DNA from: Setomelanomma holmii
Lineage: Eukaryota > Ascomycota > Dothideomycetes > Pleosporales > Phaeosphaeriaceae
DNA: 64,000 nt
Assembly (NCBI GenBank): GCA_010015745.1
Contig: ML978294.1
Span: 1,074 to 65,073, forward strand
Reading direction: 5' to 3'
Below the pieces are notes generated by a model. The model did no database searches and had not been told where the DNA came from. It saw nothing but the letters and a program-made list of their open reading frames with translations. Both the position numbers and the translations under genes were made by a program. Of the stretch, positions 53,602 through 63,708 are shown piece after piece (the first letter of the stretch is position 1; every line of letters starts with the position of its first letter).

Positions 53602-54753
53602 CTACCGTGTCACTACCAGCGCAGAGATTGATCGCTGAACGCCTCCAAGAATGTCATCGAATGTCTTCGCAGGACCGCTTGACAGAGTGTTGTTTGGCAC
53701 GTCCAGGCTGCATGATGTGACTGGAGTTGCATAGTCAACGGCTTCAGTCTCATCATCAGCGTTTTCGAGCTGCAAAGTCAATGATGGCACTTCTGAGCAG
53801 ATGTCGCACGTCTTACTTTTGTCGGTCATGATAGGTTTCGGGTTTTTGCACTGACACCATTTCTGTGGCTCCGGCAACGGCTCGTTGTCTTGCGGTCTGG
53901 CTATGGACAGTATTTCTGGGCCAAGGTCGAAGCTGTAGCGTCTGGAAAGAGTGGCATCGTGTCCTGATGGCATCTCGGCAGCTCGGTAGGTAGATCTAGT
54001 GCTTAAGGTAGCCGAACGATCAGGCATTTGTTGGTTGTCAAGTTCTCTAGCGGCGTTTGCGTTACGAGCAGTATGACTCTGTCTAATGGTCATTGTTCGT
54101 CTGAGCAAAGTCGAGGTACTGTATTTCGCCTGGCCTATTTCTTCTGTCGCAACTGAAGAACTTCGCCGTGTCGAGCCACAGCTGGTACGCCGAGGATGCT
54201 GGGAGGATAGTAGATCACGATCGGGAAGCTTGCGGGAATATCCGAAATGAGCAGGAGTTGAGCGTGCGATGTCATGGCTGGCCTCGCCCTGTTGTATGTG
54301 TATCGGAGGCGGCGCACTTGAACGCCTTTGAAATTGATAAGTATCGATGCTTGCAGTTGCCTTCGTTGAAGCCGTTGGTGAGATGGTGGTACTTGCACCA
54401 ACTGTCTTGGTTAAATCTCGCCGACCCAAACTCTGAGTAAAGGTCCGTGATGCGAGCTTCCTTCCGGTTGGTGAGTTGAGCTGTGAGACAGGCGCAAGGC
54501 GCTTCCCGCGCTCATCGCGTGAAAAACGCTTAGTGCGGTATGTGTCGTACTCCGGATGGCGCGGCATCTTCATCTTCCAAGGATTCTGGGAGCTCATTAT
54601 TCCTGATGAAGTGGCGGCGCCCACGTGACCGACATCGGCAGGGCAGCTGCAGTGCGCTTTAGTCGTGGTTACTGTCGGAACAAGAGCGTTTGCAGAGGAC
54701 AAAGCCATTGTGACAAACAAAGCAGCTGTGGGAAGCACTTCCAGAAACATCAT
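53602..54753 (-). CDS. Hypothetical protein with signal-like N-terminus and C-terminal Cys pairs
   Basis: 383 residues from MMFLEVLPTAALFVTMALSSANA, which looks like a secretion signal; an in-frame ATG at 54849 would bury it. The body is disordered, rich in Ser, Thr and Arg, with several dibasic pairs (KRFSRDERGKR, GRRDL, QRRSS). Near the C-terminus KWCQCKNPKPIM...KTCDICSEVP has C-x-C-x(12)-C-x2-C spacing like a small zinc ribbon. The two halves argue for different locations, so the start may be wrong and the protein cytosolic. I do not recognise the family. Confidence 0.55.
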   Translation of the reverse strand: MMFLEVLPTAALFVTMALSSANALVPTVTTTKAHCSCPADVGHVGAATSSGIMSSQNPWKMKMPRHPEYDTYRTKRFSRDERGKRLAPVSQLNSPTGRKLASRTFTQSLGRRDLTKTVGASTTISPTASTKATASIDTYQFQRRSSAPPPIHIQQGEASHDIARSTPAHFGYSRKLPDRDLLSSQHPRRTSCGSTRRSSSVATEEIGQAKYSTSTLLRRTMTIRQSHTARNANAARELDNQQMPDRSATLSTRSTYRAAEMPSGHDATLSRRYSFDLGPEILSIARPQDNEPLPEPQKWCQCKNPKPIMTDKSKTCDICSEVPSLTLQLENADDETEAVDYATPVTSCSLDVPNNTLSSGPAKTFDDILGGVQRSISALVVTR

Positions 54754-54951
54754 GGCTTCCAGAACATTGTGCGCGTGTCCATATTCGCTATCCGAGGAAT
54801 GTGCTACACCGTGGAACGTGGCGAACAATGTCTGGTATGGTGATACCACTGGCTGAATCTGTGGTGAGAGAAACTTCGACCTGTAGCACGTCGCCGCGGG
54901 CCGCGTACTTCTATGCTCAGAGGCTCAGAAAGAAGGACGACTTCCTTGCTC

Positions 54952-55881
54952 TCAGTCTTCACTGCCCACATTTCTGCTCTTCATCACGTCCTCTAGATCA
55001 GCAACAGTTAACGGGACTCTTCTCCCCTCCCACTTCTCCCGCTCCTGCTGCGCAAATCCCTCGACGCTAAGCATACCCACACACAGGAAGCCCAGTTCTT
55101 CTCTATCTGTGTCGAACACTTCCCACCACTCTACCTCTGCCAACTTGATATTCACCTCCCTTGCAGCCAGATAGATCGCCGCCGTGGCTAATTGCGGTGA
55201 CTGATGGGTGAGATACAGCATCTGCGGGCTCAACAAAGCCGTATTGAGATGTGCAATCGCCCGCTTAGCCAGCTCAGGTGCGCGTGGGTGTGTGAAGACA
55301 TCAAGCGCTTGGAGGTATGTGATGCACAGCGTGTACGGGAGATTGACGTGGACGTTGAAGCCGAGGGTACGAAGAACACGTTGTTCCACTGCGAAAAGTG
55401 CTTCACGTCGGCGTTCGAAGGTGCCTTCGGAGACGTAGTATGCTTCGGCTTGTTTTTGCTGCAGATCGGATGGGTCGATGTATGTGGAGGGAAAAGATGA
55501 GAGGTAGGCGTATACGTTCAAGAGACTTCGAGGCGATTTGGGGTATGCGGAGAGCTTGGTTATTAGATAGAGAGAGGCGGCTGATACTTGCTGTGGTCTT
55601 GTCAGTGCTGTGCGCTCTAGTCAGGCGGGAGAACGTACTTCGGCGCCAAACTCGACAAGGCTTCCGCCCTCAGAGCCCACCCAAAACCTCATAAATACTA
55701 TAATAGCTTGCGCAACGACTTCCTGAGGCAAGCGGAGCAAGATGCCAGCAGTTTGTGTAAGTCTAGCCCCAGCAAAGCGGATGGAGTCCTCTAAGACTGC
55801 TGAAATGCCATCGAGGGCGGAGCTGGAGGTCTCAAGCTGGGCAACGGTCGCCAATGGGTTGGCAAGCGGCGAAGGCTGCAT
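54952..55881 (-). CDS. Cyclin-domain protein (cyclin L/K/Q-like)
   Basis: Exons 55881-55639 and 55590-54952; the 48-nt intron (GTACGT...CCACAG) joins FGAE to QVSAASLYL, rebuilding the first cyclin fold. Product about 293 residues. First fold: LEDSIRFAGARLTQTAGILLRLPQEVVAQAIIVFMRFW...VSAASLYLITKLS. Second fold from about residue 130: RREALFAVEQRVLRTLGFNVHVNLPYTLCITYLQAL, then SPQLATAAIYLAAREVNIKL and WWEVFD. It should bind and activate a transcription- or splicing-linked CDK. There is no destruction box that I can see. An upstream exon is possible. Confidence 0.85.
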
Positions 55882-56219
55882 CTTGTGAGCGGCCTCGAGA
55901 TTCTAGACTGGTGTTTGCAAAAGAAGTCCAGCACGCGTTTAGTGGTGTGAAGCTTCGAGCTCCACCACGGAAGTCCGCTACGCGAGCCTCGGTACACTAA
56001 ACCTAATACAGGCGACTGCCATTCTCCGCACAGTGCAGCATGAAATTAGCATCTTGCAGATGTCAAGATTGTCTGATCCAGAGGCTTGGTGCTTCTGGTA
56101 TGAGCATATCTGATCATGACAGCTATGTACTCACACAAATTTTATTTATGTATCTATTCGAAAACTAGCCAATCATCGTCAAGTCTCTTTAGCTCAATTG
56201 GGAGAGCGCCAGACTGAAG

Positions 56220-56233
56220 TCTTCGGTCACTAA
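56220..56233 (+). other. Canonical tRNA intron (37/38), 14 nt
   Basis: TCTTCGGTCACTAA sits between G37 and A38 of the anticodon loop, the place cut by the tRNA splicing endonuclease. CTTC in the intron can pair with the anticodon GAAG, as usual. Confidence 0.93.
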
Positions 56234-56248
56234 ATCTGGAGGTATCGC

Positions 56249-56298
56249 GTAAGTGCAATACACGTCTCTCGATCCTACAAAGTACTAACTTCACGGAG
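56249..56298 (+). other. mRNA-type intron-like insertion in the T arm, 50 nt
   Basis: It begins GTAAGT (perfect 5' splice site), carries TACTAAC at 56283-56289 (perfect fungal branch site) and ends in AG at 56297-56298, about 10 nt after the branch A. Its length fits the 44-68 nt mRNA introns elsewhere in this window. Exact removal restores the T stem TCGCG/CGCGA and the 7-nt loop. One G is shared between both borders, so the cut could move by one base without changing the product. Confidence 0.85.
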
Positions 56299-56307
56299 GT
56301 TCGATCC
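56299..56307 (+). promoter_or_regulatory. Pol III B box of the tRNA-Phe gene
   Basis: GTTCGATCC matches the B box core; the preceding G is supplied by the insertion. In the genomic DNA the A-to-B distance is lengthened to about 100 bp, still within the range Pol III tolerates. Confidence 0.75.
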
Positions 56308-56319
56308 GCGAAAGGGACA

Positions 56320-57258
56320 TGAACCCGGTGCCTGGCTGTAGTCAGGATACTTCGAACTCTCTTTTTGCCTTGAGAAAGCCATGAGACGACATGATGAGCT
56401 GTGATGAAGGTGGAGAGCCACCGTTTTTGCTGCTGACTGCTGTGTGATTGTTACTCGTGCTGTGAAGGTTACAAGGTGTGCATGTTTGTGTGGGCACGGA
56501 GAGCGAGGGAGAGACTGAAATGTATTGCGACCGTTGTATAGAGTAGAAGCTTAATTGGCCCTCTTGCCATAAGCTGCTGCGAACCAAGTGACGTATGCAC
56601 GGGATGATATCTGTGCACAAGTTGTCCAGAACGTTATTGTTGATAGCCATGCCATAAGTCTGGGTGTCAGGCCCATGACCCGAATCCGGTCTCAACACTC
56701 GTTGGATAGCAGCGGTGGGTCTCCAGAAAAGCCTCGTGTACGTAAGGCATTTTGTGTCAGTCGCTGAGGTCTGGGACAGCCCAATCATGGGACTTCGGAT
56801 AAAAGGTGGGAACGATCCATGGAAAACGTGGCTTTGCGATGCTTGAGGCAGGCCCAGAAGTACGATTCACTGTGACCCAGTGGTCGATTTGCGAGCATGA
56901 GGCTTTTTACATAAGACTAATCTTGTCCTGTCGCTCCAACTTCGCATGTGCCGTAAGCCGTCTCTTTCTGGTCCTCAACAGACTTGCGGCAGCAGATACT
57001 GGCAGGACGACATACTTTCGGCGCACGACCAAGTGCGAGTAGACTTGACCTCATATCTTCGCAGACCCCGGAAAAGTGGAAAAGGCAGGTCGTCTGCTGG
57101 CTCATGATATCTCCGTGAGGTCTTGACATGTATCTGGCCTCGCATCCTGGGGGCAGGGCATTTTCCGCAGATGAAGTCGTTGAGGGACCCCGTTGTACGT
57201 GATGGTCGGTATAGTCCCAGTGTTATTGATGTCATTCCTGTTGTTGCTGTCGTGACGG
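56320..57258. other. Intergenic, 0.94 kb, no supported gene
   Basis: A 148-codon reverse ORF (56342-56788) shows no domain and starts next to the tRNA. TTTTT at 56362-56366 is the probable Pol III terminator. I see nothing else. Confidence 0.45.
56362..56366 (+). terminator. Pol III T-run terminator
   Basis: TTTTT 43 bases after the tRNA 3' end, the first run of five T in the direction of transcription. Confidence 0.6.
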
Positions 57259-58281
57259 CTACCCATCATCTGCGACGACTTTGGCGTGCCTGAAATACTT
57301 CATGCCAACCCATGCCACCACAACCCACACCCAGCTCATAACTGCCGTACACACCATCAATGCAGGGTAGTAACCCGTGATGGGCAGTGTGTCATCGTCT
57401 TCGAGATCTGGCGGCGCGTATGGTGTTTCGCCCACATCCCATGCCCAGCTCCATACTCCGAAGCAGGATCCCATGACGACGACAAATACAGTCCATGTCG
57501 CTATGAAGATGACCCAGCCCCACCACTCGGTCTCGCTGTAGTCCCACTCCTCTTCATCGTCGACGGCGTCATCGTCAGGTGCAGTAGGCACGGATGGGGA
57601 CGCCGAAGGCTCAGATCGGTACGAGCGACGTCGCAGTAGAGACATAGCAGCTTCGGGTGAGAGGTGAGAGGTAGAGCCACTGGAGAGTGTCTGACTCTCG
57701 AAAGATATGGTCTCTTCCTCGTCTGTGGTGGAGATGTAGTGTCCTTCTGGGCTACTGATAGATGGTGAAGCGAGGAGTACGCGGCCTTGGTGAGTCTGCG
57801 GGTGAATGAAGTCGTTTTGGGCAGCTGAAGTAGACGAAGATGTGTCGCTGGTGGAGTGCCAGATGCCTTCCGATGGTAGCGGACTGTTGGTGTTGTTGTT
57901 GCTGATGAAGTCGGTAGTTGTGTCGTCAATCGGCGGCGTGCTCATTGTAGCCGTGACCAAAGGTGTATGAGCAGTAATGCGCTCTTTGCGGGACGAGCTG
58001 CTCCGCTCTCGCATTCTTGCCATTGCCGCTTTCCTCAATGACCCCTTCCTCTTTCTGCCTGGACCCTGTTGCATGGCAGTCGCGATTGACGAGGTCCTCT
58101 TCGCTCCGACCTCACCCTTCTCTTCTACAAGCCGCCGCGAACCCTGGTTCGAAGCATCTAGTGATACATCAGAACACCCACTACCATCGCCTTGCCTATC
58201 ATCTCGCGCGTCCTCGTAGTTCAGCTTCATCCTATCCTGATCGCCATTCTCACTACCGGAAGTCTCGACCACATTGTCCAT
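57259..58281 (-). CDS. Two-TM Ser/Thr-rich membrane protein, fungal-conserved
   Basis: A single exon of 340 codons starting MDNVVETSG. Residues 1-245 are disordered: basic near 70-105 (GPGRKRKGSLRKAAMARMRERS), then Ser/Thr-rich, with AMSLLRRRSYRSEPS before the membrane part. Two helices follow: EWWGWVIFIATWTVFVVVMG and YYPALMVCTAVMSWVWVVVAW, joined by a conserved loop SWAWDVGETPYAPPDLEDD and ended by GMKYFRHA. The layout (long disordered head, helix hairpin) recalls PIG-P-like proteins of the GPI-GlcNAc transferase, but the match is weak. Function unknown; ER membrane is a guess. Confidence 0.72.
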   Translation of the reverse strand: MDNVVETSGSENGDQDRMKLNYEDARDDRQGDGSGCSDVSLDASNQGSRRLVEEKGEVGAKRTSSIATAMQQGPGRKRKGSLRKAAMARMRERSSSSRKERITAHTPLVTATMSTPPIDDTTTDFISNNNTNSPLPSEGIWHSTSDTSSSTSAAQNDFIHPQTHQGRVLLASPSISSPEGHYISTTDEEETISFESQTLSSGSTSHLSPEAAMSLLRRRSYRSEPSASPSVPTAPDDDAVDDEEEWDYSETEWWGWVIFIATWTVFVVVMGSCFGVWSWAWDVGETPYAPPDLEDDDTLPITGYYPALMVCTAVMSWVWVVVAWVGMKYFRHAKVVADDG

Positions 58282-58573
58282 CTCCTAGGCGGTTTACAGC
58301 ATGGAGGTCGATGCGAGCAATCATGCCTCGGAGCAAAGTGTCATCGGTGAAAGCTCTCGTCACGTTACAATCAGATGGACCTTGCAATGGCGCGTCCCTT
58401 GCATGCGCGGCCTTATCGCACGCGGATTGGCTGCAGGGTTCCGAGATCGTACCAGCCGCATATGGAAGGCATCCCCCAATATCCCCTCTGCTGCAGAGGT
58501 CGTGTTCACACACGCTTTGCCATGACTTCTTCATAACAGTCACTCGTTATCGTCACTTATTGACCCTTCAATC
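58282..58573. promoter_or_regulatory. Compact divergent promoter
   Basis: Only 292 bp separate the 2-TM protein (reverse) and the Zrg17-like gene (forward), so they probably share regulatory sites. Confidence 0.55.
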
Positions 58574-60055
58574 ATGGCTTCGAACATGCCCCTGCCTGTG
58601 CCACCGCGTACTCCCACGCCGCCTCCTGATGACGATGTGCTGCAAGCAGTTGGTCTAGGACTGGATGGGGATTTGGCACCTGGAATGGGCTTCGACATAA
58701 ATGCGCTTTCTCCAATGTCAGCTACTTTTCCCTCGAAGCAGTATGCGACACTCGGCCCGAGTGACAGCGTATCCCAACGTGCTACGCCTATCTTCACCCC
58801 AGCGAGCGCGACATTCCCGCACACACCAGCGACTCTGACCAGCGGAACAAACGACACAGATAGCTCAGAGAATGTCCGGAATCCATTCAACTTTCAATCC
58901 GTCGCTTATGCCCCGGGACGGCCTCAACCAAATAAATCCGTAGGTGGTCTCTCGGAACTTGAAGAATGATTCTAATAACAGCAGGACATTGGCCGACGAC
59001 GAGGACACAAGTATAAGCATAGTAGCGTTTCCCACCAGATCTTTCTCGAACCCGCGCCGCGCGCTCCTCTCCAGCTACCAGCGTCCCTGCCAATTCCGAC
59101 CTTCAAAGAGTACCGCTCCTCCATGTCAAAAGATCAGAAGCTGCGCCTAGCTTGGTGTTTCTGCCATTTGGTCGTCGCAGGACTCGTACAATGGGGGGCC
59201 CATGAATCGCTGGCGCTCACAGTGTTGTCTCGTCTGATCTTCTACGACGCGCTAGGGGCTTTTCTCTGCGTGGCGGTCGACGTAGGCTCCAACTTTGAAG
59301 TCTGGAAGCGGTCAAGCATCCGACATCCCTTTGGATTCGAACGCCTCGAGGTGATTGCGGGACTAGGCATGTCCGTTGGTTTGCTATTCATGGGCCTTGA
59401 TCTCATATCTCACGGCTTGACACACGCACTGGAGAACACTGGAGGACACCAAGCGCACCACGCTGATGCCCACGAGCGAGTATCTCCCGGCAGCATTGAT
59501 CTTGCTGCTTTGAGCGGCATCATATCGACACTTGTCTCTGCAGTTCTGCTCAAGAATCACGCTCGCATCGGGAAGGTGATGCGGCTTGGCGCTATCGACA
59601 ATTTACCTTCAGTGCTGAGCAACCCCTCGCATTTCCTTACTCTGTCATGCTCGGCGCTTCTCCTATTGTTACCGCTGCTAAGCATACAGATGTACGTCTG
59701 GCTGGACAGAACACTCTCCTTTTCGGTCGCATTTGCAATGGTCGCATTGGGCTGGGTTCAGGGCTGGACATTGGGCAAGATGCTGTTGATGTCCTATTCT
59801 GGCCCCGGGGTATCGGATGTCATGTACGAACTTGAGACGGATCCAGCGATCAGCACTGTGGAGGAAGCTAAATTCTGGCAAGTCCACTACGGATTGTGTC
59901 AAGCAAATCTGAAGCTGCGGGTGCGAAGCTTGGACGAGATCGGGCGTCTTCGAGATCGCATTGGCAGCATGGTGCGCACTCGCTTGGGCGGAGGCTACGG
60001 CAGCGGAGGGCAGAAGTGGGAGGTCTCGACCCAGATCACCCTTGAGAAGGACTGA
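58574..60055 (+). CDS. Zrg17-like cation diffusion facilitator (zinc transporter)
   Basis: Exons 58574-58939 and 58985-60055; the 45-nt intron (GTAGGT...CAGCAG) is in phase 0 and gives KSDIGRRRGHKYKHSSVSHQIFLEP, a hallmark of this subfamily. Product about 478 residues. The first 120 residues are Pro/Ser-rich and cytosolic. The membrane part has LRLAWCFCHLVVAGLVQW, LIFYDALGAFLCVAVDV, SSIRHPFGFERLEVIAGLGMSVGLLFMGLDLI, LAALSGIISTLVSAVLL, a His-rich loop (HQAHHADAHE) and two more helices, then a C-terminal cytosolic domain. Zrg17 proteins pair with Cis4/Msc2-type partners to load zinc into the ER or Golgi. It should work as such a heteromer. Confidence 0.88.
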
Positions 60056-60663
60056 GAAATGAAAGTCTTGCATTTGGGCGCTGTCGCTGTCGCACAGCCG
60101 CATGCTCTAGGGGCTGCAGTATCCAATGGTATTTTCGTGGCGAGTCATCTCAGCATAACGCATCCCAATTTCGCAGCCCGAACGTTGCCCCGAAGGCAGT
60201 GCAACGCCATGGTGCGAACCTTTTCTCGTTCATGGCTTCGATTACTCTCCGCGATACGCAACACTGCATGCGAACCCGCCATCGCCGTTTGCAAGAGGCA
60301 TCAACGACATCATCTGCACTCCACTGAGACAGCTGGCAGCCAGTCCGTCGACGCCTGACGCTGATCCCTGCTGCCGCTAGCGCCTAGCGAAGAACCCTGA
60401 GAGGCGGGCGGGTCGCACTCTGATCAACAGGTACCCCGTTCACGCTGCGCGCTTCACCGCCGACGGCTTGCCCCGTGCTGCTGGTCACCGTTCGTCTGAT
60501 CTTGGGTCGGCCTGGCTGGTGTCGCTGTCACGCACCTCGCACTCCTCCACACAGAAACGTTTCCCAGCGCACCCACCTGCACCGCTGCCTGAGTGCGTGT
60601 CAGAGCTTGTGACTTGCGAAGCAGCCGCCCGGGTGGGTCATATAACCCTGCACCGCCTCGGGA
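60056..60663. other. Intergenic, no supported gene
   Basis: Promoter region of the RBR ligase gene with GC-rich stretches. Short ORFs show no domain. Confidence 0.45.
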
Positions 60664-62765
60664 ATGGCTAGATACCGCGATGAGCGAGGCACGCGATATT
60701 TCGACGACGACCAACTAGACGCCGAACGTGAACGGAGGCATCGACGTCGACGAAACCGCGAGCACGAAGACGACGACGCAACGGCGAAAAGGGAACGCAG
60801 AGAGCGCCATCGCGCAGATGAAGCGAGACGGGCCGCGGAGCTCGACATTGAAGATTTGCGAGCGCGGCGAGAATCATACTATAGCAGGCCAGAGCCGGAG
60901 CGCCGTCGCAACCAGGAGCCCATGGTTCAGGATTCAAGGCGAGAACGGGCAAAGGAGGCGCCCCGGGCTGCGATACGCGAGATCAGGCGGGATGGCACGC
61001 GGAGGACGAGAAGGAGGGAAGTTGTCGCAGACGATCGAAGCGACGATTACGTATATGGAAGGCCGAGGTCGAGAGCTGTAGTGGAAGAAGTTCCAGTAAG
61101 GAGATCATCAGCGCGGAAGAGGAGTGATGAGGGTGGCTCTTCGAGTCGGACAGCGTACACGCCACACTCAGGCTCTGGCTCTGCCTCACTTCGCAGGTAT
61201 GGAAGCTGATCGCTTAAGTTGCTGGCTTACACTGACATGATGTCAGAAGCGCATCCGCACGGGAGCCGACCAAGGCATACATGGCCACACGACCCACGGT
61301 GCGACGCACAAGTACTATCAAGCTGCCTGCTGCTTTGCCGCAGCTTGCAAGGACTCAGTCAGTGAGGGACGTCTCGCGCAGGAGCACTGGTGGCATCTTT
61401 GCCAATCTCTTCACACGACCCACGCCACGAACACCCGTCCAGAGGGACGTACCACTGTAAGTTAAACCGGCTCTGCTACCGGCAGACAACAGCTTATCTT
61501 CGTAGGGTCGATTGTCTTGTTTGCATGAACGATGAGCTTCCTATCCACAAGACTGTCAAATTGGGATGTGGACACCGAATGTGCCACTCCTGTCTGAGGC
61601 GCCAATTTACGCTCTCTGTCCAAGACCCGCAGCACATGCCACCTCGATGTTGCACACAGGAACACATCCCTCTCAAGTACGCCGAACGATTGTTCGACGA
61701 CAAGTTCAAAATCCTTTGGAACAAGAAATACCAAGAATATACGACCTCCAATCGTCTATACTGTCCCCAAAAGGGGTGCGGCCATTGGATCAAGCCCTCG
61801 AGAATCCGCATGGATCTGACTTACGGAAGAAAATATGCTCGTTGCGGGACTTGCTCAACAAAAGTATGCGTCTTGTGCAATGAAAGATTCCACACAAGAC
61901 GGGAGTGTCCAAAGGACGAGGAAACGAACCGCTTGGTGCAAATGGCCAAAGAGCAAGGCTGGCAGAGATGTTATAATTGTAAGGCTGTGGTCGAGCTGAA
62001 GGAGGGTTGTAACCACATGACCTGGTAAGTGTGACCTTGAGAGTCTTCTGATACATGCACTTACGACTATATAGTCGATGCACTGCCCAGTTCTGTATGG
62101 TGTGCGCTGCTCCATGGAAAACTTGCAACTGCCCTTGGTTCAACTACCAGCATATCGAAGACAACGACCGCCTCAACAATATGCGTGTACCGTATACCAC
62201 CCAGCAACACCATGATGTTGTTGAGGTCATCGAACTCCCTGACGAGCCATCACCCCCACTAGCACGGCGCACAAGCACCCGCTCTCGACATCGTGGTGGG
62301 CGAGAGCGGGACCGCGACGTTGAGGAGGCAGACCGCACACTAGCAGCTCATTTGCAGGCCCAGCTCCACCTCAATCCAACACTAACCGCGTCTGAGACAC
62401 GTCGTGCAGACCCGGTTGTCCAAGTATATGGCTTGGGCAACTCTGGAGGCCATCATATGAACGAATCCTACACAATGCGGCCGGTAGCAAACACTTCATC
62501 TCGTACAGCGCCACGAGCTTCTGCTCCCCGAGCATCCTTCTTCAGTCGACGCGTTGTTCGAGAAACTCCTGCCCCAGCACGCCCCTCTACGGCAGCTGCA
62601 TCAGCCATGGCCGGTCTGTCTCGTGACGGTACGAAACGTGGCGCGAACAGAGTCGGCACTTGGCTCAGCCACGTGCAAGTCGATGAGGATGCTATACATA
62701 CAGCGCCGCGAGATGTCGAAGTTGATGATTGGAGGTGCGACGGCACGATGATTGGTATCGACTAA
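60664..62765 (+). CDS. RBR (RING-IBR-RING) E3 ubiquitin ligase
   Basis: Four exons: 60664-61196, 61247-61456, 61506-62024 and 62075-62765; the introns (50, 49 and 50 nt; GTATGG...GTCAG, GTAAGT...CGTAG, GTAAGT...TATAG) all keep frame. About 650 residues. The N-terminal 260 residues are Arg/Glu-rich and disordered. RING1: CLVCMND...CGHRMCHSCLRRQF...CC. IBR: YCPQKGCGHWI, CGTCSTKVCVLCNERFH, CP. RING2: CYNCKAVVELKEGCNHMTCRCTAQFCMVCAAPW, where the Cys after HMT is the catalytic one that carries ubiquitin. The C-terminal 220 residues are disordered. It works through a ubiquitin thioester; the substrate is unknown. Confidence 0.93.
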
Positions 62766-63156
62766 ATAATTTAATGAATCTCAGCCCACGGTAAAGGCTT
62801 ACTGCCTCAATTGGTGATGGTTATGGACCCATCTGGAGGTACATCTGCATTTGGATAGCGCATTAGCGAGATACCCCCGCTCTATTATTCTGAAATGGCG
62901 TACAATTGAAACCTTGCTTAAACTGTCACGACGTTTCGACTGAGACCAGACTCCTTCTGACGAATCAAGTGACGTGCTTTGCGGCTGTTGTGCATAGATC
63001 GTCGGCCAGGACAATAATGATGTCACCCCAGTAGCTCGGGTCTCACGACCGAAGCTCCAGAACACCATAACCTACAGCTGCAACTCCGCAATCACCACTT
63101 CACACTAGTTCTTTCTCCAGACGTATACAAGCTCATACCAAGCATCAAATCACACC
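62766..63156. other. Intergenic, no supported gene
   Basis: Promoter region of the mitochondrial protein gene. I see nothing else. Confidence 0.45.
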
Positions 63157-63708
63157 ATGAGCTTACTCACGAGACCTACCTCAATGCTGCGCTCAGCAGC
63201 GCTGCGTCCAGCTTTCTCTGCCATCCCTCGCGCGCGTGGTCAGATCCGCTTCGCAACATCAGACTACGGCTCCGGCGCAGGCAATCCTGCTGGCGAAACG
63301 CCAGAGAAGCAGGGCAAGAACGAGAGCGAGAATCTCGAGCACCCAGGCCCGCCCCCTCCCAAAGTTGCCCAGGGAAAGTCATCGTCGTCCCCAGACAACG
63401 ACAGTGCCACAAAGCAGACCAACCCTGAGAAGTCAACCTCAGGCCAGCAATCAACATCATCAACCTCACCCGGTCAGCAGAGTAGAAAGTACAGCACCGA
63501 CAGCAAGTCAACCAAAGGTGCGCAACCAAAGATCCTGAACGAGAGTCCTCCTACAAAAGAGAAGGAGCCAGAGGATGTCAAGCAGCACAACAAAGAGATG
63601 GAGAACAGGACTGAGAAGGCACATCAACAGGTTAGGAATGAGGACGCGCCAAAGGACAAAGTATCGCAGGGCTATTGGAAAGGTACATCATCCGAGGGAG
63701 TCCAATGA
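63157..63708 (+). CDS. Mitochondrial fungal-conserved protein
   Basis: A single exon of 183 codons. Residues 1-33 form a classic mitochondrial presequence (MSLLTRPTSMLRSAALRPAF...RARGQIRFAT: no acids, several Arg, hydroxylated residues). The mature part is disordered with conserved islands: DYGSGAGNPAGETPEKQGKN, NLEHPGPPPPKV, a Ser/Gln-rich middle, AQPKILNESPP, EDVKQHNKEMENRTEKAH and a final DKVSQGYWKG. Such proteins occur throughout Pezizomycotina, with no assigned function. The start in CACCATGAG context is good. Confidence 0.82.
   Translation: MSLLTRPTSMLRSAALRPAFSAIPRARGQIRFATSDYGSGAGNPAGETPEKQGKNESENLEHPGPPPPKVAQGKSSSSPDNDSATKQTNPEKSTSGQQSTSSTSPGQQSRKYSTDSKSTKGAQPKILNESPPTKEKEPEDVKQHNKEMENRTEKAHQQVRNEDAPKDKVSQGYWKGTSSEGVQ

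Larger units (their letters stand above)
56183..56319 (+). tRNA. tRNA-Phe (GAA) with two introns
   Basis: Removing 56220-56233 (14 nt) and 56249-56298 (50 nt) leaves exactly 73 nt that fold as a full cloverleaf. Acceptor GTCTCTT pairs with AAGGGAC (one G-T), D arm GCTC/GAGC, anticodon stem CCAGA/TCTGG around CTGAAGA (anticodon GAA), variable AGGTA, T stem TCGCG/CGCGA with loop TTCGATC, discriminator A. The first intron is at the canonical 37/38 position. The second interrupts the T stem after TCGC. The A box TAGCTCAATTGG (56190-56201) and a B box GTTCGATCC (56299-56307) are present, and TTTTT follows at 56362-56366. Confidence 0.93.

Noticed and set aside
56342..56788. 148-codon reverse ORF beside the tRNA
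   Set aside because: No domain. It ends in the tRNA 3' flank, where TTTTT fits a Pol III terminator.
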